NCBI RefSeq assembly: GCF_036669915.1 | Contig: NC_089319.1 | Span: 12,883,971 to 12,947,970 of the forward strand | From: Pocillopora verrucosa | Lineage: Eukaryota; Cnidaria; Anthozoa; Scleractinia; Pocilloporidae | Direction: 5' to 3' | Length of the DNA: 64,000 nt | Part shown: piece by piece, positions 39,501-51,748 of the stretch | How positions within the stretch are numbered: the stretch's first letter is position 1 | Layout of the letters: each line of letters opens with the position of its first letter | Notes under the pieces: generated by a model | What the model saw: the letters and a program-made list of their open reading frames with translations, nothing else | The model's database searches: none | Told to the model about the DNA's origin: nothing | Program-made: the position numbers and the translations under genes

Positions 39501-42500
39501 GAACACATGTCCAATCTGAGAAGTTTAAATTAACTTTGCTTTTAGCTGAATTTGCATCTAACAGTTTTTCTCCCAGGGACTCTTTGATCATCAGTATAAA
39601 AGTTGCCATTAAGCTTGTGTTTCTCAGTACTTTGTGTCTTACCTTTTTGCTCAAAAGATAAGTCAAGATTAGAACTTTATTGAAGTGTCTGAAACACTTT
39701 AGCATGACTACTACCTACTTCATAAGAAATAAAATTAAAAGTCGAGTGAAAATTCAAGCTGAGCGATGGAGAAAATAATCTCACAAGAAACTTTACATTT
39801 TTTAGCTACGATGTACATAAAAGGCAGTCCGCTAATTTTTGTAGAGTTCCAAATTCGTCTCATAGCATTTTTAACACAGATTACAGATTGAATTGATGTA
39901 TGAATTTGATTTTCAGTGACAGTTCAGACTTGTTTCTTACCTGTGCTAAAAGTGAAATCCGAATTTGGTCCACAAAGACAAACCAAGAGATTGTGCGCAT
40001 CACCGTACCTAACATGACTTGCAATGCTATCGAACTGATGCGCTGTGGAACAAGTATCATAAGCGGTGAGGATTCAAACTCTTTAATTACTAGAAGTGAA
40101 AGTTCTGAAACATCTCAGGTATAGAACACCTAGTGCTGAATCTGGTTTCAGTATATGTAATTTAAATTTCTTTGTGGTCAATACCCACCTCCAAATTAAT
40201 ACCACATCAAATTTTATTTCCTTGTGCGCAACAAGAAAAAAAAACTCCTCACGAGGACAGGAAATGTTGTAGTTTCTTCCACAACAATTTTTGTAAAGTC
40301 TCAATCTGTGGTTTGCACCTTAACCAAATCGACAAGCATCCATAGAGAGGTCATTACAAACTCTCTTGATTGATTTTTTTTCTCCCGAATAGTATACATT
40401 AGTGGTAATAAAGGACGTTTTTTCTTGTTTCGATGGAAAGGGGAATTTTTTGGGAATTACGCCAGGTTCCGTTTGCATGTCATAGACGTCCAAGAATTCC
40501 CCCTTTCTGTTTCACGGGTTGATCAACATAATTTAGACATGTCAAACCCTTTAACTCCCAAGATCTGGTTGTTAATTCTCCCCTCCAGCTATTACACATT
40601 TCCTAACGAATTAGTATCAAGAATTTGTGTTGGATCAGAAAAACAATTTCTACCTGATAAGTTTGAGAATTCTCAGTGCTTGCATGTCTCCTGGATAATG
40701 TCTGGATATTACAGGGATAAATTATCGGTTAATCACTTCTGGGAGTTAAATGGTTAACCCCAGTTGGACACCTGCCACCTCTCCACCTTGGTAAAGAGTG
40801 GTGGGGAGAGGATTCGGTCACTGAGGTCATACCACTTTGACATTATTCTTCCCAATGTGTAACGCTACCTCCGTTATTATCCAGGTTGGGACGACGGAAA
40901 AATCCGCACATTCACACCAGAGAGTGGCCGCTTGCTTTATGCAATAGACAACGCTCATCAGATTGGCGTCACGGCTGTAGCCACCACTAATGATAAGAAA
41001 CATATCATTAGTGGGGGAGGGGAAGGTGAAGTTCGTGTCTGGACTGTTGGTGGCCGCACTTGGAAACTCAAAGGAGCCATGAAGGAAAAGCATAAAGGTA
41101 GCATTGAAAACCAGTGATAGTCGCTATCTGGCCTAAAATGAATTTACAAATGACTGTATGTTTTCTTGGTATTTTTCTCGATTAACAAGTGGAGAATGTA
41201 GCTAGGAAAGCAATAAGACGTTATTTTGCGCATTTTTTCCACTTGTAGAGTGTGTACTTTTAGCACAAGCGTAGTTTCTTAATTTTTTCAAGACGCGTTC
41301 GGACTGAAATTTTAGGCTCCTCTCCTTTTTTTTCCACGCGTTTCGTTTTTTAGCTAAGTACACAGAGGTGTCGTAACTTGAGCTGGAGATTATGGGAAAC
41401 AATTTATTAGATTTCATGCAAGTGTTAGCCAACGTAGTTGGCAGGTTTTTGAAAGCTTTGAAGCGCTGTCCGGTGCGGTGGAGCCGAGAAAACGATCAGC
41501 AAAGCTACAAGAGCCTTGGGACGAGTTCGCGGTTCTGTCGTATTTATTTTTATTGAGCGCACAAAACATAGCCCGTTCCTTAGCTTATGCAGATATCAGC
41601 TTAACAATTTTAATTTTACTGCAGTTAACTTATAGTGTTTTTCTAAGGTGCTGTTACTTCCATCAAAGTTCGGCGCAACGATCTGGAGGTAAATATTTGT
41701 ACTGTAAACTCTCGTACCTAGACAATCTCATATTTAATCACTCCCCAACAATAGATTCTGTTTACAGTCTGTGCTAATAACTTTTCCACAAGAGAAAAGT
41801 ACGAGGCATATGTTCAGCGCACACAAATGAACTCTGGTCGACTATGGATAAATTTCGACTCGGTAAAACCGCCCTGGAGATTTGCAGATCTAACGGTATA
41901 CTCTCTTTTCTTGTAGACCCCAAAGAGACCGACTCCCCCATCTGTTTTATTACCTTATCAACCTTAATTTTTCTTCTTTTTTCCAGTGCGTCTCAGCTAG
42001 CAAGGACGGCACGTGTATTGTTTGGGATTTGGAGTAAGTACATTATCTATTTACCTCCTTTTTTCTGAAACCTAACCTTTGTCAATGATTCTTTTTAACT
42101 GTTTACGTGCGGTGAATGAAAAAAACTCTGAAGCCTAATTTTCACTAGCTAGCAGGACGAACATAAAAACAAAAACAACCTCAAGCAAAACAGGTCTTAT
42201 TTCGTCGTAAGAATGGCTTGGACATAAGAATATGTCAAAGCACAGGGATAAAAGACATTCGACCAGCTTTTGTATGTGCCTGCACGGTCTCTTCGCAGCC
42301 GTCTTATTACAGGGATGCGAAGATGAGATTGGTGCTTGCATCGCCTGTTTGGTCTTTAAGAACGATCCAAACCCATGACCGCCACGGTATGTTATTAACT
42401 TTTATCTTGGATTGTTCTAGGCAAATGGTAAGGTACACAATCGTGTTTGCTAACACCATGTTCAAGGCAATCTGCTACAATCCACCAGAGAGTCAGATCA

Positions 42501-44118
42501 TCACGGCTGGTACGGACCGGAAGGTAAGCGACCGAATGAGTCATCACCACTAAATGAAGAGACCAGAAAGCTTAAGGCAGAACTTTGAGAAAAGAAGGGT
42601 TTAGTTAAATGTAGGTTACGTCTAACCTACACAACTTAATGATTGTAAATGTATAAAACTCGAATATGTGCACTGCGCTGAAGAAACGAATATAAGCTAT
42701 GAACACAACTGAACTAATAGTTGAAAATAAGACCTGAAAAAAATTCAGGCAATTTACTTTGTATATGTGGAAACTGACAGTTGAGCCGATCTTAAACTAT
42801 CGTTTTGAGTACAGTCAAACAACTCTTGACTGTAAAGCAGATCATTTTGAAGGAAATTGTTTCGTGTTTATTACGAGCGTAGGACAAGGAAATATCTGGG
42901 AATCCCGAGAGGGATTGGACATCAGACTTTCGGCCTTCTATGTTCCACGCTTTGTAGGACAAAAACTCGTCCGCATGTATAGCAAACTCGTGACTCTTTA
43001 ACACTTTAACTCCCGGAAGTGATTATCATGTAACTTCTCCTTATTATATCCATATATTGTTTAGCAAACAGGTAATCAGAATACTCAAACTTATCAGGTT
43101 GAAGTTGTTATCTTGATCTAGCACCAAATTCTCGTAACCAATTTAAAAGGAAATGTGTAGCAGCAAGAGGGGAGAACTAACAATCAGATCTTGGGAGTTA
43201 AAGGGTTTAATTTCGTATTGCCAACAGATTGTTTACTGGGAAACATACGACGGAGGGCAAATTCGAGAACTAGAAGGGTCCAAACGGGGATCTATTGATG
43301 GTATGGATATATCCTTCGACGGGACACACTTTGTTACTGGTGGCGCCGACAAAGAAGTTGTGGTATGTACACGCATAACCTGTCATTGTTTGGCATCTTA
43401 GCGTACTAGTACAATCTATTGGTGGAAGGTTAAGAAAATAAGCAATGGCTATGGTACAAAAATCTGAAGATAAGATGAAGAAACAACTTTACAATGCTTT
43501 AAATACTTAAAATTGATTCACGAATTACAAAATAGGTGTTAGCTCGGTGGGTGTACACGGGGGGTGTACAACACTTACATGTTTGTCTTTGTTTATGAAG
43601 GATACGCTTAGGTGAAAAATTGACCAATCAAATCTTTGTATGTATCTTCTTAATGTTAAACAATGTGAATATTTTAAAAGTTGTAGAGTGAAAAACTTTA
43701 AGCGTCCATAACTCAAACATTCTTTTGCGAGCTAGTGTGTGCAATCTTTAGAGATGACTTTTCTTTGTATAAACTAAGATTTATGAAGAACTTCATGCAG
43801 TAATTCACTACTCCGGTGCAAACGTATTACCGAGATTTAGACTTGAAATATATTTTCTTTAGGTCACAGTTGCGTCTATACACTTTTCATTTCTTCTTAT
43901 TTTTCATTCCTACTTGCTCACTCACCTGACTTTCTTTATGACCCTTGACCTATTTTGATCTTAATTTGTAGGTGTGGAAGTACAATGAAGGCCAAGAGAC
44001 TCATGTTGGCAAAGGCCACGGAGGGGGGATCACAAGGGTGAAAATATGTCCAAACAACAAGTGGATTGTCTCCATAGGAACGGACGGCAGCATTCTGAGA
44101 TGGAAATACCCTCATTAA
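33506..44118 (+). CDS. CFAP52: CFAP52 / WDR16, WD40 protein of motile cilia
   Basis: Fifteen exons encode 653 aa (human about 620): 33506-33554, 33690-34119, 35432-35560, 36479-36578, 37227-37283, 37606-37787, 38396-38453, 39215-39336, 39917-40065, 40885-41097, 41648-41688, 41987-42033, 42421-42523, 43228-43362 and 43972-44118. Strong blocks shared with human CFAP52 include LDAVIGF-type LHAIIGFAGEVP, IEALAFSPNDKYLVSLGG, TLRVWELD..NRKI.PTE, GQLKRIV, LRITVPNMTC, SGGGEGEVRVW, SASKDGTCIVWDL, REL.GS..GSI.GMDI and the end GSILRWKYPH. The protein folds as two WD40 propellers and is a microtubule inner protein of axonemal doublets. An insert of about 30 residues (LVVEEIKEDKKPASGGRGSG region, about 45-80) is Gly/Lys-rich and absent from human. 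Introns carry several repeats. Confidence 0.97.
35075..35292. repeat. Dispersed repeat B, CFAP52 intron 2
   Basis: The landmark string CATACATTTCCTAAGGTGCT then GACAAAGAAAAT and TTTAGTTGGTGATCATTTCC recurs at 35672-35902 in the next intron. It is also partly present at about 3000-3130. Confidence 0.65.
35672..35902. repeat. Dispersed repeat B, CFAP52 intron 3
   Basis: It has the same order of blocks as the copy at 35075: CATACATTTTCTAAAGTGCT, GACAAGGAGAATTTG, TTAAGTTGGTGATCAT, GATATCACTAGAAGAAATTC and a closing GGGCTAAAAGGT. The landmarks allow a full-length family model of about 220 bp. Confidence 0.65.
35962..36418. mobile_element. TA-flanked MITE, CFAP52 intron 3
   Basis: The left end CAGTTGAACCTGTATTAAGC and right end GCTTAATGCAAGTTGGACTG are imperfect inverses. 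Both are bordered by TA (35960-35961 and 36419-36420), as for Tc1/mariner-type insertions. Inside, variants of the motif TTAAGCGGTCAC recur in both orientations. Confidence 0.75.
40544..40757 (+). repeat. Small inverted-end repeat C, CFAP52 intron 9
   Basis: It begins CCCTTTAACTCCCAAGATCT and ends TTCTGGGAGTTAAATGG, its rough inverse. The second copy at 43003-43210 in intron 13 is in the opposite orientation, so the two could pair in the transcript. Confidence 0.7.
43003..43210 (-). repeat. Small inverted-end repeat C, CFAP52 intron 13
   Basis: It reads AACACTTTAACTCCCGGAAG at the left and AGATCTTGGGAGTTAAAGGG at the right. Its interior is the reverse complement of the copy at 40544-40757 (for example GGAAATGTGTAGCAGCAAGA against AGCTATTACACATTTCC). 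Confidence 0.7.
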
Positions 44119-46269
44119 GACAACTAACACTGATTTGTAATTGTATGACTGTGGAACGTTTCTTCTCAAAAAATTGCCAAAGTTTAAGTTTATACCAGTG
44201 GCAGATACATGCAACATTTGCTTGGAAATATCACTTTGAGGTGTTTGAAGAGATTTACATGGAAACTTAACTGTTTTGTAATTTAATCAACACGGTTCAC
44301 GGTTTTGATTGACTTAGTTAGACTATTGTAGGGTGATGACGTTCAGGTCAAGATCATGATGCCGGTGAAAGTTACTATATTATGTAAATTGCCTTGTGTA
44401 CAGTGAGATTATGGAATTTGACCTTTGTAACTTGGATAATTAATTTTTGATGGGTCAGGCAAGGAGAAAGGGTTTGCTACAATTTTTTTAAAAGTTTCGG
44501 CGGTTTGAGTTGGACATCATCATTCTTGAAATATATTTGATTTTCTTTGTTTTATAGTGCTGAAACTTTTTAATTGTTTACTAGTTTAAGGCAGATGTTG
44601 GGGCAGACGCAAAACTTAATGTAAAATAATGTGTGTTGTTATCGATAAATCTGCCCACTTTTCATCGCTTGACACCATTTGTGGTAATGAATGGTTTACA
44701 CGCCATTAAATATAGAGGCCCTATTAAAACACATTCAAAACTACTGGTTAAAGTTCGGGACTTATTGCGTAGGGATTGGTGTAAGTGTGCTCACTTAATG
44801 TATATTTTGATAGGAGTTTTTAAGAAACAGCAAACTTGAATCGAAATTTGACATACGAGACAAATATTTTTGAACTTGGATCTTGCCAACTACCCGGACG
44901 AGAGGGAAGCTATCGTGTGAAACAGTTCCAAATACTAAGTATTTATCTTGGGTTTGTTTATTATTTCCAAAACGACTTTCTACCTAAAATTTCATACTTT
45001 TGTAGTAAAGATCGGGAAGAAAGGGTGTACCCAAGGTAACGCCCCCGAAGGAACTACCTGCCGTTCATTTAAGTCAACTGATTTTAAATTTCAGTGCGGA
45101 AGATGAGAAGTTCGAGTTGTTTACACCTTTAGTCACCTTACAGAAGAGCAGAAGAGGTGTTGCCGCAAGATAGTTATTGAAACATTTCACCGGAAGTTGC
45201 TAGTAATCGGATCCTTGCGTTTCCGCACAGATTTCTGGGATCGCCACGGGGCAAACATTTTAACTCGCTATAAAGGAAAGTATGGCGAGAGGTTGTTTGG
45301 ACGTTCAAAAAAGCGATTTTGGCGACATGATGGCTCTCTCGCCGCAGTTTCATCATACATGGATAAAGATAATTTTGTTACGAGGGAAGTTTAAGTTTTT
45401 ATTAGAATTACCACAAAATGTGTTATAAAAATACCAAAAAACTTCTCTACTTGCGTAATGTCTATTGTGAAATCGTCATCGCGTAATGGTCTCGAAATAT
45501 TACAAAATTAGCCATAAATCGTTAGGAAATAACTCATTTAAGTCTTTCCAGTTATATTTATATTTGTGCAGCCTGTTTTCATACTTATTGACGTACTTGA
45601 CAAACAAATTACGACGTTTGAAAATACTACCTCCCCAAAGGAGAGAAGTCGTTGTCAGCGGAGATGGAAATTATTTTTTACCGAGCTGTTGCTCTCTGAA
45701 AAGATGAAATAAGCGATGGAAAACATGAGGAAATCTCTAGTTCAAATGATAGTTTGTTTGAGAAAAAATCCAAGGGTCTTTGAGTTGTAACTTTTCTTCT
45801 CGAACTCCCTGAAGGATCTTGGCAGGAAAAGCAAGATCACGGGGGAACTCCGGAAGAAACTGTGGACATATCATCAGTTTTGCATCGCTCCTTAAGAGAC
45901 CAATTTGTATCACTAGTCGTCACAGGAGGGTTCAGTTTTGAGCCAATTATCAACGCTGATTCGTTCTCATTGATCACAAAAAAGAGGCATTGTAGGTATT
46001 TTATCACTTTAATATACCACATTAATATATTTAATGCTAAAGCACGCCATTTCAATCTCTTGCTGCCTTGAGGTAACTTTTGCAGCGTTTTATTGTATTA
46101 CCAAACCACGAAAAAAGCTATAAATAGACTTGACACACGTAAGAAAAAACTGAAACAGCTTAGTTGAGTTATTCCTTGGCGATCTATAGTTAGTTTTCCT
46201 AAATTTCGAGACCATTTCGCGATTTCAAATTCTCAATAAACCTTGCGCATGGAGACAAGTTAATCGGTA
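44119..46269. other. Intergenic region 3' of CFAP52
   Basis: I found no convincing poly(A) signal close to the CFAP52 stop and no gene. One frame (45197-45394, 65 codons, basic, FWDRHGANILTRYKGKYGER-like) is unrecognised and probably a repeat remnant. Confidence 0.5.
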
Positions 46270-46960
46270 GGTTTATAATGGTAATTGAAACTGAATGGAG
46301 TGCAGTTTGGGCTGAAATCATACGCGTGATTTAAAAATCGAACAAGTGCGCAGCGCGAGTTCGATTTGAAATCACAATCAGACCAAAATTGCACTCCACT
46401 CAGTTCAATTACCACTTTATTACATCCATTTTGAAATCGCCCAAATACAGGACTTGGTCAGTTCAAATATTTCATTGATGTAGCACTTAGCCGGTTTGAA
46501 ATTAAATTCATTCATTTTTGGGGGGAATAAACAAGAGTTTTGGAAACAAAATTTGCAAAATTTGCCACATGATACTTTTTGTCTTTCATTTTCCTGCAAT
46601 TTAAGTGGTTACTTTAAACAAGCCTTGAAATCTGATTGGTTATTTTGTTTTTAGTGCCGAGCCTCCTCATTGGCTGGGAAAAAGATGGAATTTAAAGTAA
46701 AAATGGTGCGATTCGTGAATAAATTGCACCAATTAGAGCCAATCAGATTACAGGGACCACCAGTGATTTCAAAATGGGTGTAATAAATAATGGTAATAAG
46801 ACCGAGTGGAGTCTAATTCGGTCTGTAGTCACCTGAGTGACTAACAAAATCGAACGACTGCAAAGCGGGAGTCCGACTTGGTAATCACGAGCATTGTTAC
46901 AGAAACAATTGGACGATCGAAGTCCTGTTACCAATTAATCATAACCGTTAAAATTTCCGA
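46270..46960. mobile_element. Nested inverted-repeat element(s)
   Basis: TAATGGTAATTGAAACTGAA (near 46277) mirrors TTCAATTACCACTTTATTA (near 46404). TTACATCCATTTTGAAATC (46422-46440) mirrors GATTTCAAAATGGGTGTAAT (46766-46785). A third unit, GGTAATAAGACCGAGTGGAG, has its weak inverse near 46900-46940. Two or three related palindromic elements appear to sit side by side or nested. Confidence 0.6.
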
Positions 46961-47293
46961 AAAAACTGATTCGTTTAAGGCGAATACCTCCGGTAGAAAC
47001 AATAGGTAAAGTAAAAAATTCCTCTATGTTGGAAATTCCCGAGTGTTTTTTTTTTTTTAGGATAAGTGGTTGTTGCTATGGTTATTGAGATCAATTCTGC
47101 GACTGGTGGATTTAGCTGAGTGGACATAGTATGATTGGCTGCTTCAACTGCCTGATTACAGGTGTGCGATTACAGCCAACTGTGCGATTGCACTCTCCGA
47201 TTACAACTGAACAGAATGATAAGTGAAGAATAAAGCAGCCAATGCACTAATCACATTTTAGGGAATTGTGACGGTTATGCCTACTCTTGAAAA

Positions 47294-48259
47294 TCATTTG
47301 AAACAAAATATCAGTCTTCTGACGGTCTCTTTTGCGGCTTGTCTAATGCCTTGAATTCTCCAACAATATAGAAGAGGATTTAAAGAAGATTTGAACAAAA
47401 CCAAAGTCCCGCACCAATAAAACGCCGCTGAAACATCATCGTTCCATCCACTGAATCGGCCGATGATTTTCAAACAAACGTAAGGGAGATAACAGACACA
47501 CAGAGAGGCATATACATACAGCGCGCTAACGAACGACTTCCGATATGTCAACATATTGAACGAGCTGTCGTCTGCGTTTCTTTTAAGGATATATGAAGGC
47601 AACCTGGAAGCAGTGTAGTGAAAGACTTGCCTTGTTCGCTGCTTCCGAATGGATACATACACCAAAATACAGCACACAGAGGAAATAAGGGCGCACACAA
47701 AAATCCCTCCGTAAGTTGCCCCTAGGTACAGAGGGTAATTCCATAAGTACGCTGTTGACATAGTTGCGCTTAAAATATATGAAAATATCAAAGCCATAGT
47801 TACCCGTCGAAGTGTTACTGTTTCTCGGTATCTGAATTTTAAGCGCAGTGCTAGAAGGCGGTCCATACTTATGGCTGTCATGGTTAGCAATGAAATTGCA
47901 CAAAGCAAAACAGACAAAATGTTATGAGTAGCGTGGATTACCCCGTCTTGTTTTGATTGACCATTCGAACTCATCTCAGTTAAAAGATAACCCAAATAAA
48001 GTGGATGACCAATCACACCAACGCCGAGATCGGAGAGAGCTAGACCAAAGTACAATGCTTTAGACGGAGCGTGAAGCGAAGATATCTTTCGAAGAGAAAT
48101 TGCTATCACGATGTTTCCAAAAGTCGCCGTAAATGATAAAAAGACATTGAGTACGCAGTTTCCTATGTATGAAACTAAGAGAACGTTGGATAACTTAGGA
48201 ACAGATGAGTTGTCGAAGCTTTCATCTACGCTGGTGTTGTTGGAATTAGAATTCGCCAT
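47294..48259 (-). CDS. Intronless class A (rhodopsin-like) GPCR, copy 2
   Basis: A single exon encodes 321 aa. The first ATG (48259) gives MANSNSNN with several N-glycosylation sites. Hallmarks are TM1 ATFGNIVIAI, TM2 LALSDLGVG, the TM3 end SMDRLLALRLKFRYRETV, TM6 CYLP and TM7 KSSLNPLLYCW. It shares with copy 1 the unusual LHAPSKAL/LHSPSKAL loop between TM1 and TM2, the DRxLAL motif, the RYR.xVT intracellular loop 2, YRKS/YKKS before TM6 and the YCWRI/YCWQI end. The two are therefore diverged paralogues. The second extracellular loop is again short and without the usual Cys. The ligand is unknown. No introns, consistent with expansion of this receptor type by retroposition or local duplication. 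Confidence 0.9.
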   Translation of the reverse strand: MANSNSNNTSVDESFDNSSVPKLSNVLLVSYIGNCVLNVFLSFTATFGNIVIAISLRKISSLHAPSKALYFGLALSDLGVGVIGHPLYLGYLLTEMSSNGQSKQDGVIHATHNILSVLLCAISLLTMTAISMDRLLALRLKFRYRETVTLRRVTMALIFSYILSATMSTAYLWNYPLYLGATYGGIFVCALISSVCCILVYVSIRKQRTRQVFHYTASRLPSYILKRNADDSSFNMLTYRKSFVSALYVYASLCVCYLPYVCLKIIGRFSGWNDDVSAAFYWCGTLVLFKSSLNPLLYCWRIQGIRQAAKETVRRLIFCFK

Positions 48260-51045
48260 CACCTTCCAGCGGCGAATAGGTGATATGTCTTCGCCTGGCG
48301 AGTGCCCTCAAGACAGAAGTCTAGGCGAAAGCAATCTCTGACATAAAGCAAAAAATAAATTGTTCAAACATTTAGACCGGAGCTACAGCAAAGCCAAAAT
48401 ATAGAGACTGATGAAACCCATTTAAGTTAACTTACAAAATGTTACACGCATATTTTGTTTGCATGCCACACATTACGCAACAACGTCAAGTTTTGTCAGG
48501 CACTCTAATTTACAAACAGCTGAAATTGTTATCAGTCATTTTAACTCATTAATTTCTCATGTTAATCATTGGCGATGTAAAAGTTCATAATTTCCCCTCA
48601 GCCAAACCGATTTCAGTGGAATGTGAAAGTTTTCCGCGAAAACAATAAATTTCATTTCGCCGTAAAAGCTCTGAGAAAATAAAATTCAAAAAACAATTCA
48701 ACTTGTAAAGAGGTGAGAAAAGCAGAAAACCGACAAAGATTCACTTGATAATTTTAAGCGCTTTGTTTTTCATGTGGGTTTGTAACTCATTGAGAAATGA
48801 ACGATTTGGCTAAAATAAACTCCATTAACGTACAATGATAAAGCTACTGTCATTCAAATCAGGTAACACTGGAGCGCTGAAAAAAAAACAGTTGCTAAAC
48901 TTATTCTTTCCTGTCGGAGAACATAGTGCGAAACTCAATAGCTCCCGCATCTCTTCTTTTGTTAAAATATTCGAGAACAATCTTTCAAGTTCCTGTTTTC
49001 AATTGCAAATTGGAGACATAGCCAATACAAGCCCGTCGATCCTCTTGGACATAACACCACATTTACATGAGATTATATCTGCATTGGAAAAGTAGTATAT
49101 TTTAAGAAAGGGATTTTGATCTTAACGTTGATAACCGAACATGAGCCTCAAAAGTAGAATTTTGTGTGATTTATGTTAGGGGTCATTTCCTAGTAAAAAA
49201 GCAGATGATAGAAAAACCAGAAAAGAAACTTTCTTAATCAGAAAAAATTTTGCAATCGAAAATCACGTGGGCGATCAAACTACAGTTAACTCAAGTACCC
49301 TAAAGCAGTCGTTAGAAAACTACTTAGAATTTTCTTTAACAATGAACAAATACTACTTGTAATAAAACGATTTCACACATCAGAACAACTCTTTCAGTTA
49401 CTACGTATTCCAAATGTACTTGAATGATGAAAAAATAGCAGCCAGTGCGGTGTCACCAAATATTAAATAACGAAATCAAAGTAGACCGTCTGGCGTTTCC
49501 TTCTCACCAAGAGATACGCCTTTAGAACCCAACTCTACTTCTCAGAAGTCGCCACAGAGTGTTTCAACCAGCCGTATGTCTACCAGTTACCTGATGTGAA
49601 GTCTGCCGCTATAGGTTACCTCTCACTATAATTTATGATTTCGATTTTCTCCTCAAAAGTCAACTTTTGTGTGTTGAGATATCAAATCCAAATGAATGGT
49701 GTCCAAGAGCAGGTGTTGACAGTAATTAAAATGGTGTTAAATTGATCTACCCCGTTGTGACATTTCAACTTACTTTTTGTGTTATTTAGGAACGGCTAAA
49801 TGGCCTCGTTGTGGGTTTATTTAAATCCACATGTGTAATTGTTTATCTTTAACTCAAGAGATTCGACGTCTCTAAGTAACTTGAATTTCTAAACTTTATG
49901 AATAATTTGGATATGATAAATCAAAGTGATTGTTTTGGTTTAGATGCCGCCAGATTGTCGCTTCTCGTCATAAAACAAGAATATAACGAACAAATTATAT
50001 AAAGTAAAATCACAAATTTTTAAGAAGCATTACAAAATTTATGGGTGGACTTGAAAAGCCTGTTAAAAATCTTAACTGAAAAAAAAAACCTTGAACCAAC
50101 AAAACCCTTTTATAAATAATATCATTAAAGTTAACGTTACGCTCTCGACAATGTAGTAAACTTGTAAAATTAATTTTACCTATCAATCCCGAATTCGAGA
50201 AAGGATATTACTGAATACTTTCAGTAACCATGCTAAACCATTAACAACAATGAAACAAAAATAGGTGTGCTTTTCAATTGAGTGTCATAAAACCGAAACC
50301 AATAGCTGCAATCAGAAGAAAGGAAACTACCTTTAAGAGCCAGTGAGAACTCAAATTAAAAATAAAAAAACAAACTGCCTAAAGCGCGGGAAAACGTGGG
50401 GAATCAAGTCGTGATTGGTTCTAGTTTTGCATCTGATTGATTAGGAGAGGTGCACGAGTTTTCTAGACCAATCAAAGAGCGAAGTTAAGAAAAACCATTG
50501 CAATTTAGGATTACTTTCCACAATTAATTGAAAATTGCTCTAAAAGTGAACCTTACGTAAACGTGATATTATTATTATGCTCAAAATTTTGAGGATAATA
50601 TTGTATAGGAAAAAATCACGCACTTTTGATTGGCTGAAAAACGAGTGCATTCTTATACAACACGAGTGCAAAGTTGTAACACGAGAGCAAATTACAATTC
50701 GGTGTAATAAGCACTGGTAAATTTTGCAAAGACTGCAAATTGCACTTGCCCTACAGGCTCGTGCAATTTTGTTGTCTGAAAAATTTACCCTTGCTAATAT
50801 ATTCCAAATTGCCCTCGAAGACATGTTCTTACCTAGACTAATTTTTGACATAATGCAATTTTTTTCTGCGGTGAGGCTCAAAATCATAGTGCTCAGATTT
50901 TGAGCATTATTTTTCCGACCCAACTTTTTTTAGAGTTTTTAAAATCAACAAAGGGGACAAGAAAGCTTGTACTGACGTACATTCAATTCAACGGAAATTC
51001 AAATGATAATCGAGTTTATCCTAAGGAAAAAGTATGCCCTGTTAT

Positions 51046-51079
<34 letters not shown>

Positions 51080-51748
51080 GAAACTTACCCCCTTTATTCA
51101 TCGATCCCACTTAGTCGACGTTGACGGAAAGTATGTTTATATGCCAGGAAATCAAGAAGAATACGTCGATAACCCTCTTTATTTCCAGAGCGACTGGGAA
51201 CTATACATAACAGATAAAAATAACAGTAAAAATTGTAGTTAAAAGCTGAAAGTAGTTCAATATCCTAAACATATCGATAAGAATGAATCCGATAAAGTTT
51301 CCTTCAACCGGGTTGATAGTAGAAAACTTAGTTGTCTCAAAGGACCGACAAGTCAGTAATGGCAGCCAATGAGCTCCCAAAATAAACGATATGACTATCT
51401 CATCTTATTTATCAACCTCACAGAGATCAAATTACCGAACCACAGATGTGCACTGTGGAAAATTGTTTGTCTTTAGAGGTTTGCAGAGGTTTTGTCCAAC
51501 AACAAGATGATAAAATCTCACTAGTGTCACTTTTCAGTTTTAATGATCTATCCTTTGTGGTCAGAAAAGTGATATGCCAGCAACTATTTGTTTTCTTTTT
51601 CAAGTCTATTTCCATAAAATGACAAAATACTGTTTGCGTGACTCGGCAGCATCACTTACAAAACTGACGTGAATCTTATATTGTTCATGGCAGGACATTA
51701 GTAAGTGCTGTTGAGCACCAAAAGCTCATTGATCCGAAATACTTCATC
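48260..51748. other. Intergenic region between GPCR copy 2 and the Ly6-type gene
   Basis: About 3.5 kb contains no supported gene. The only structure I can name is the palindromic element at 50566-50916. Confidence 0.6.
50566..50916. mobile_element. MITE with inverted ends
   Basis: ATTATTATGCTCAAAATTTT at the left mirrors AGATTTTGAGCATTATTTTT at the right. The interior is rich in short inverse pairs such as TGCACTTG/CGAGTGCA and GTAAATTTT/AAAATTTAC. There is no coding capacity. Confidence 0.6.

Noticed and set aside
45197..45394. 65-codon basic frame after CFAP52
   Set aside because: It looks somewhat protein-like but is isolated, short and unrecognised; kept only as a note.
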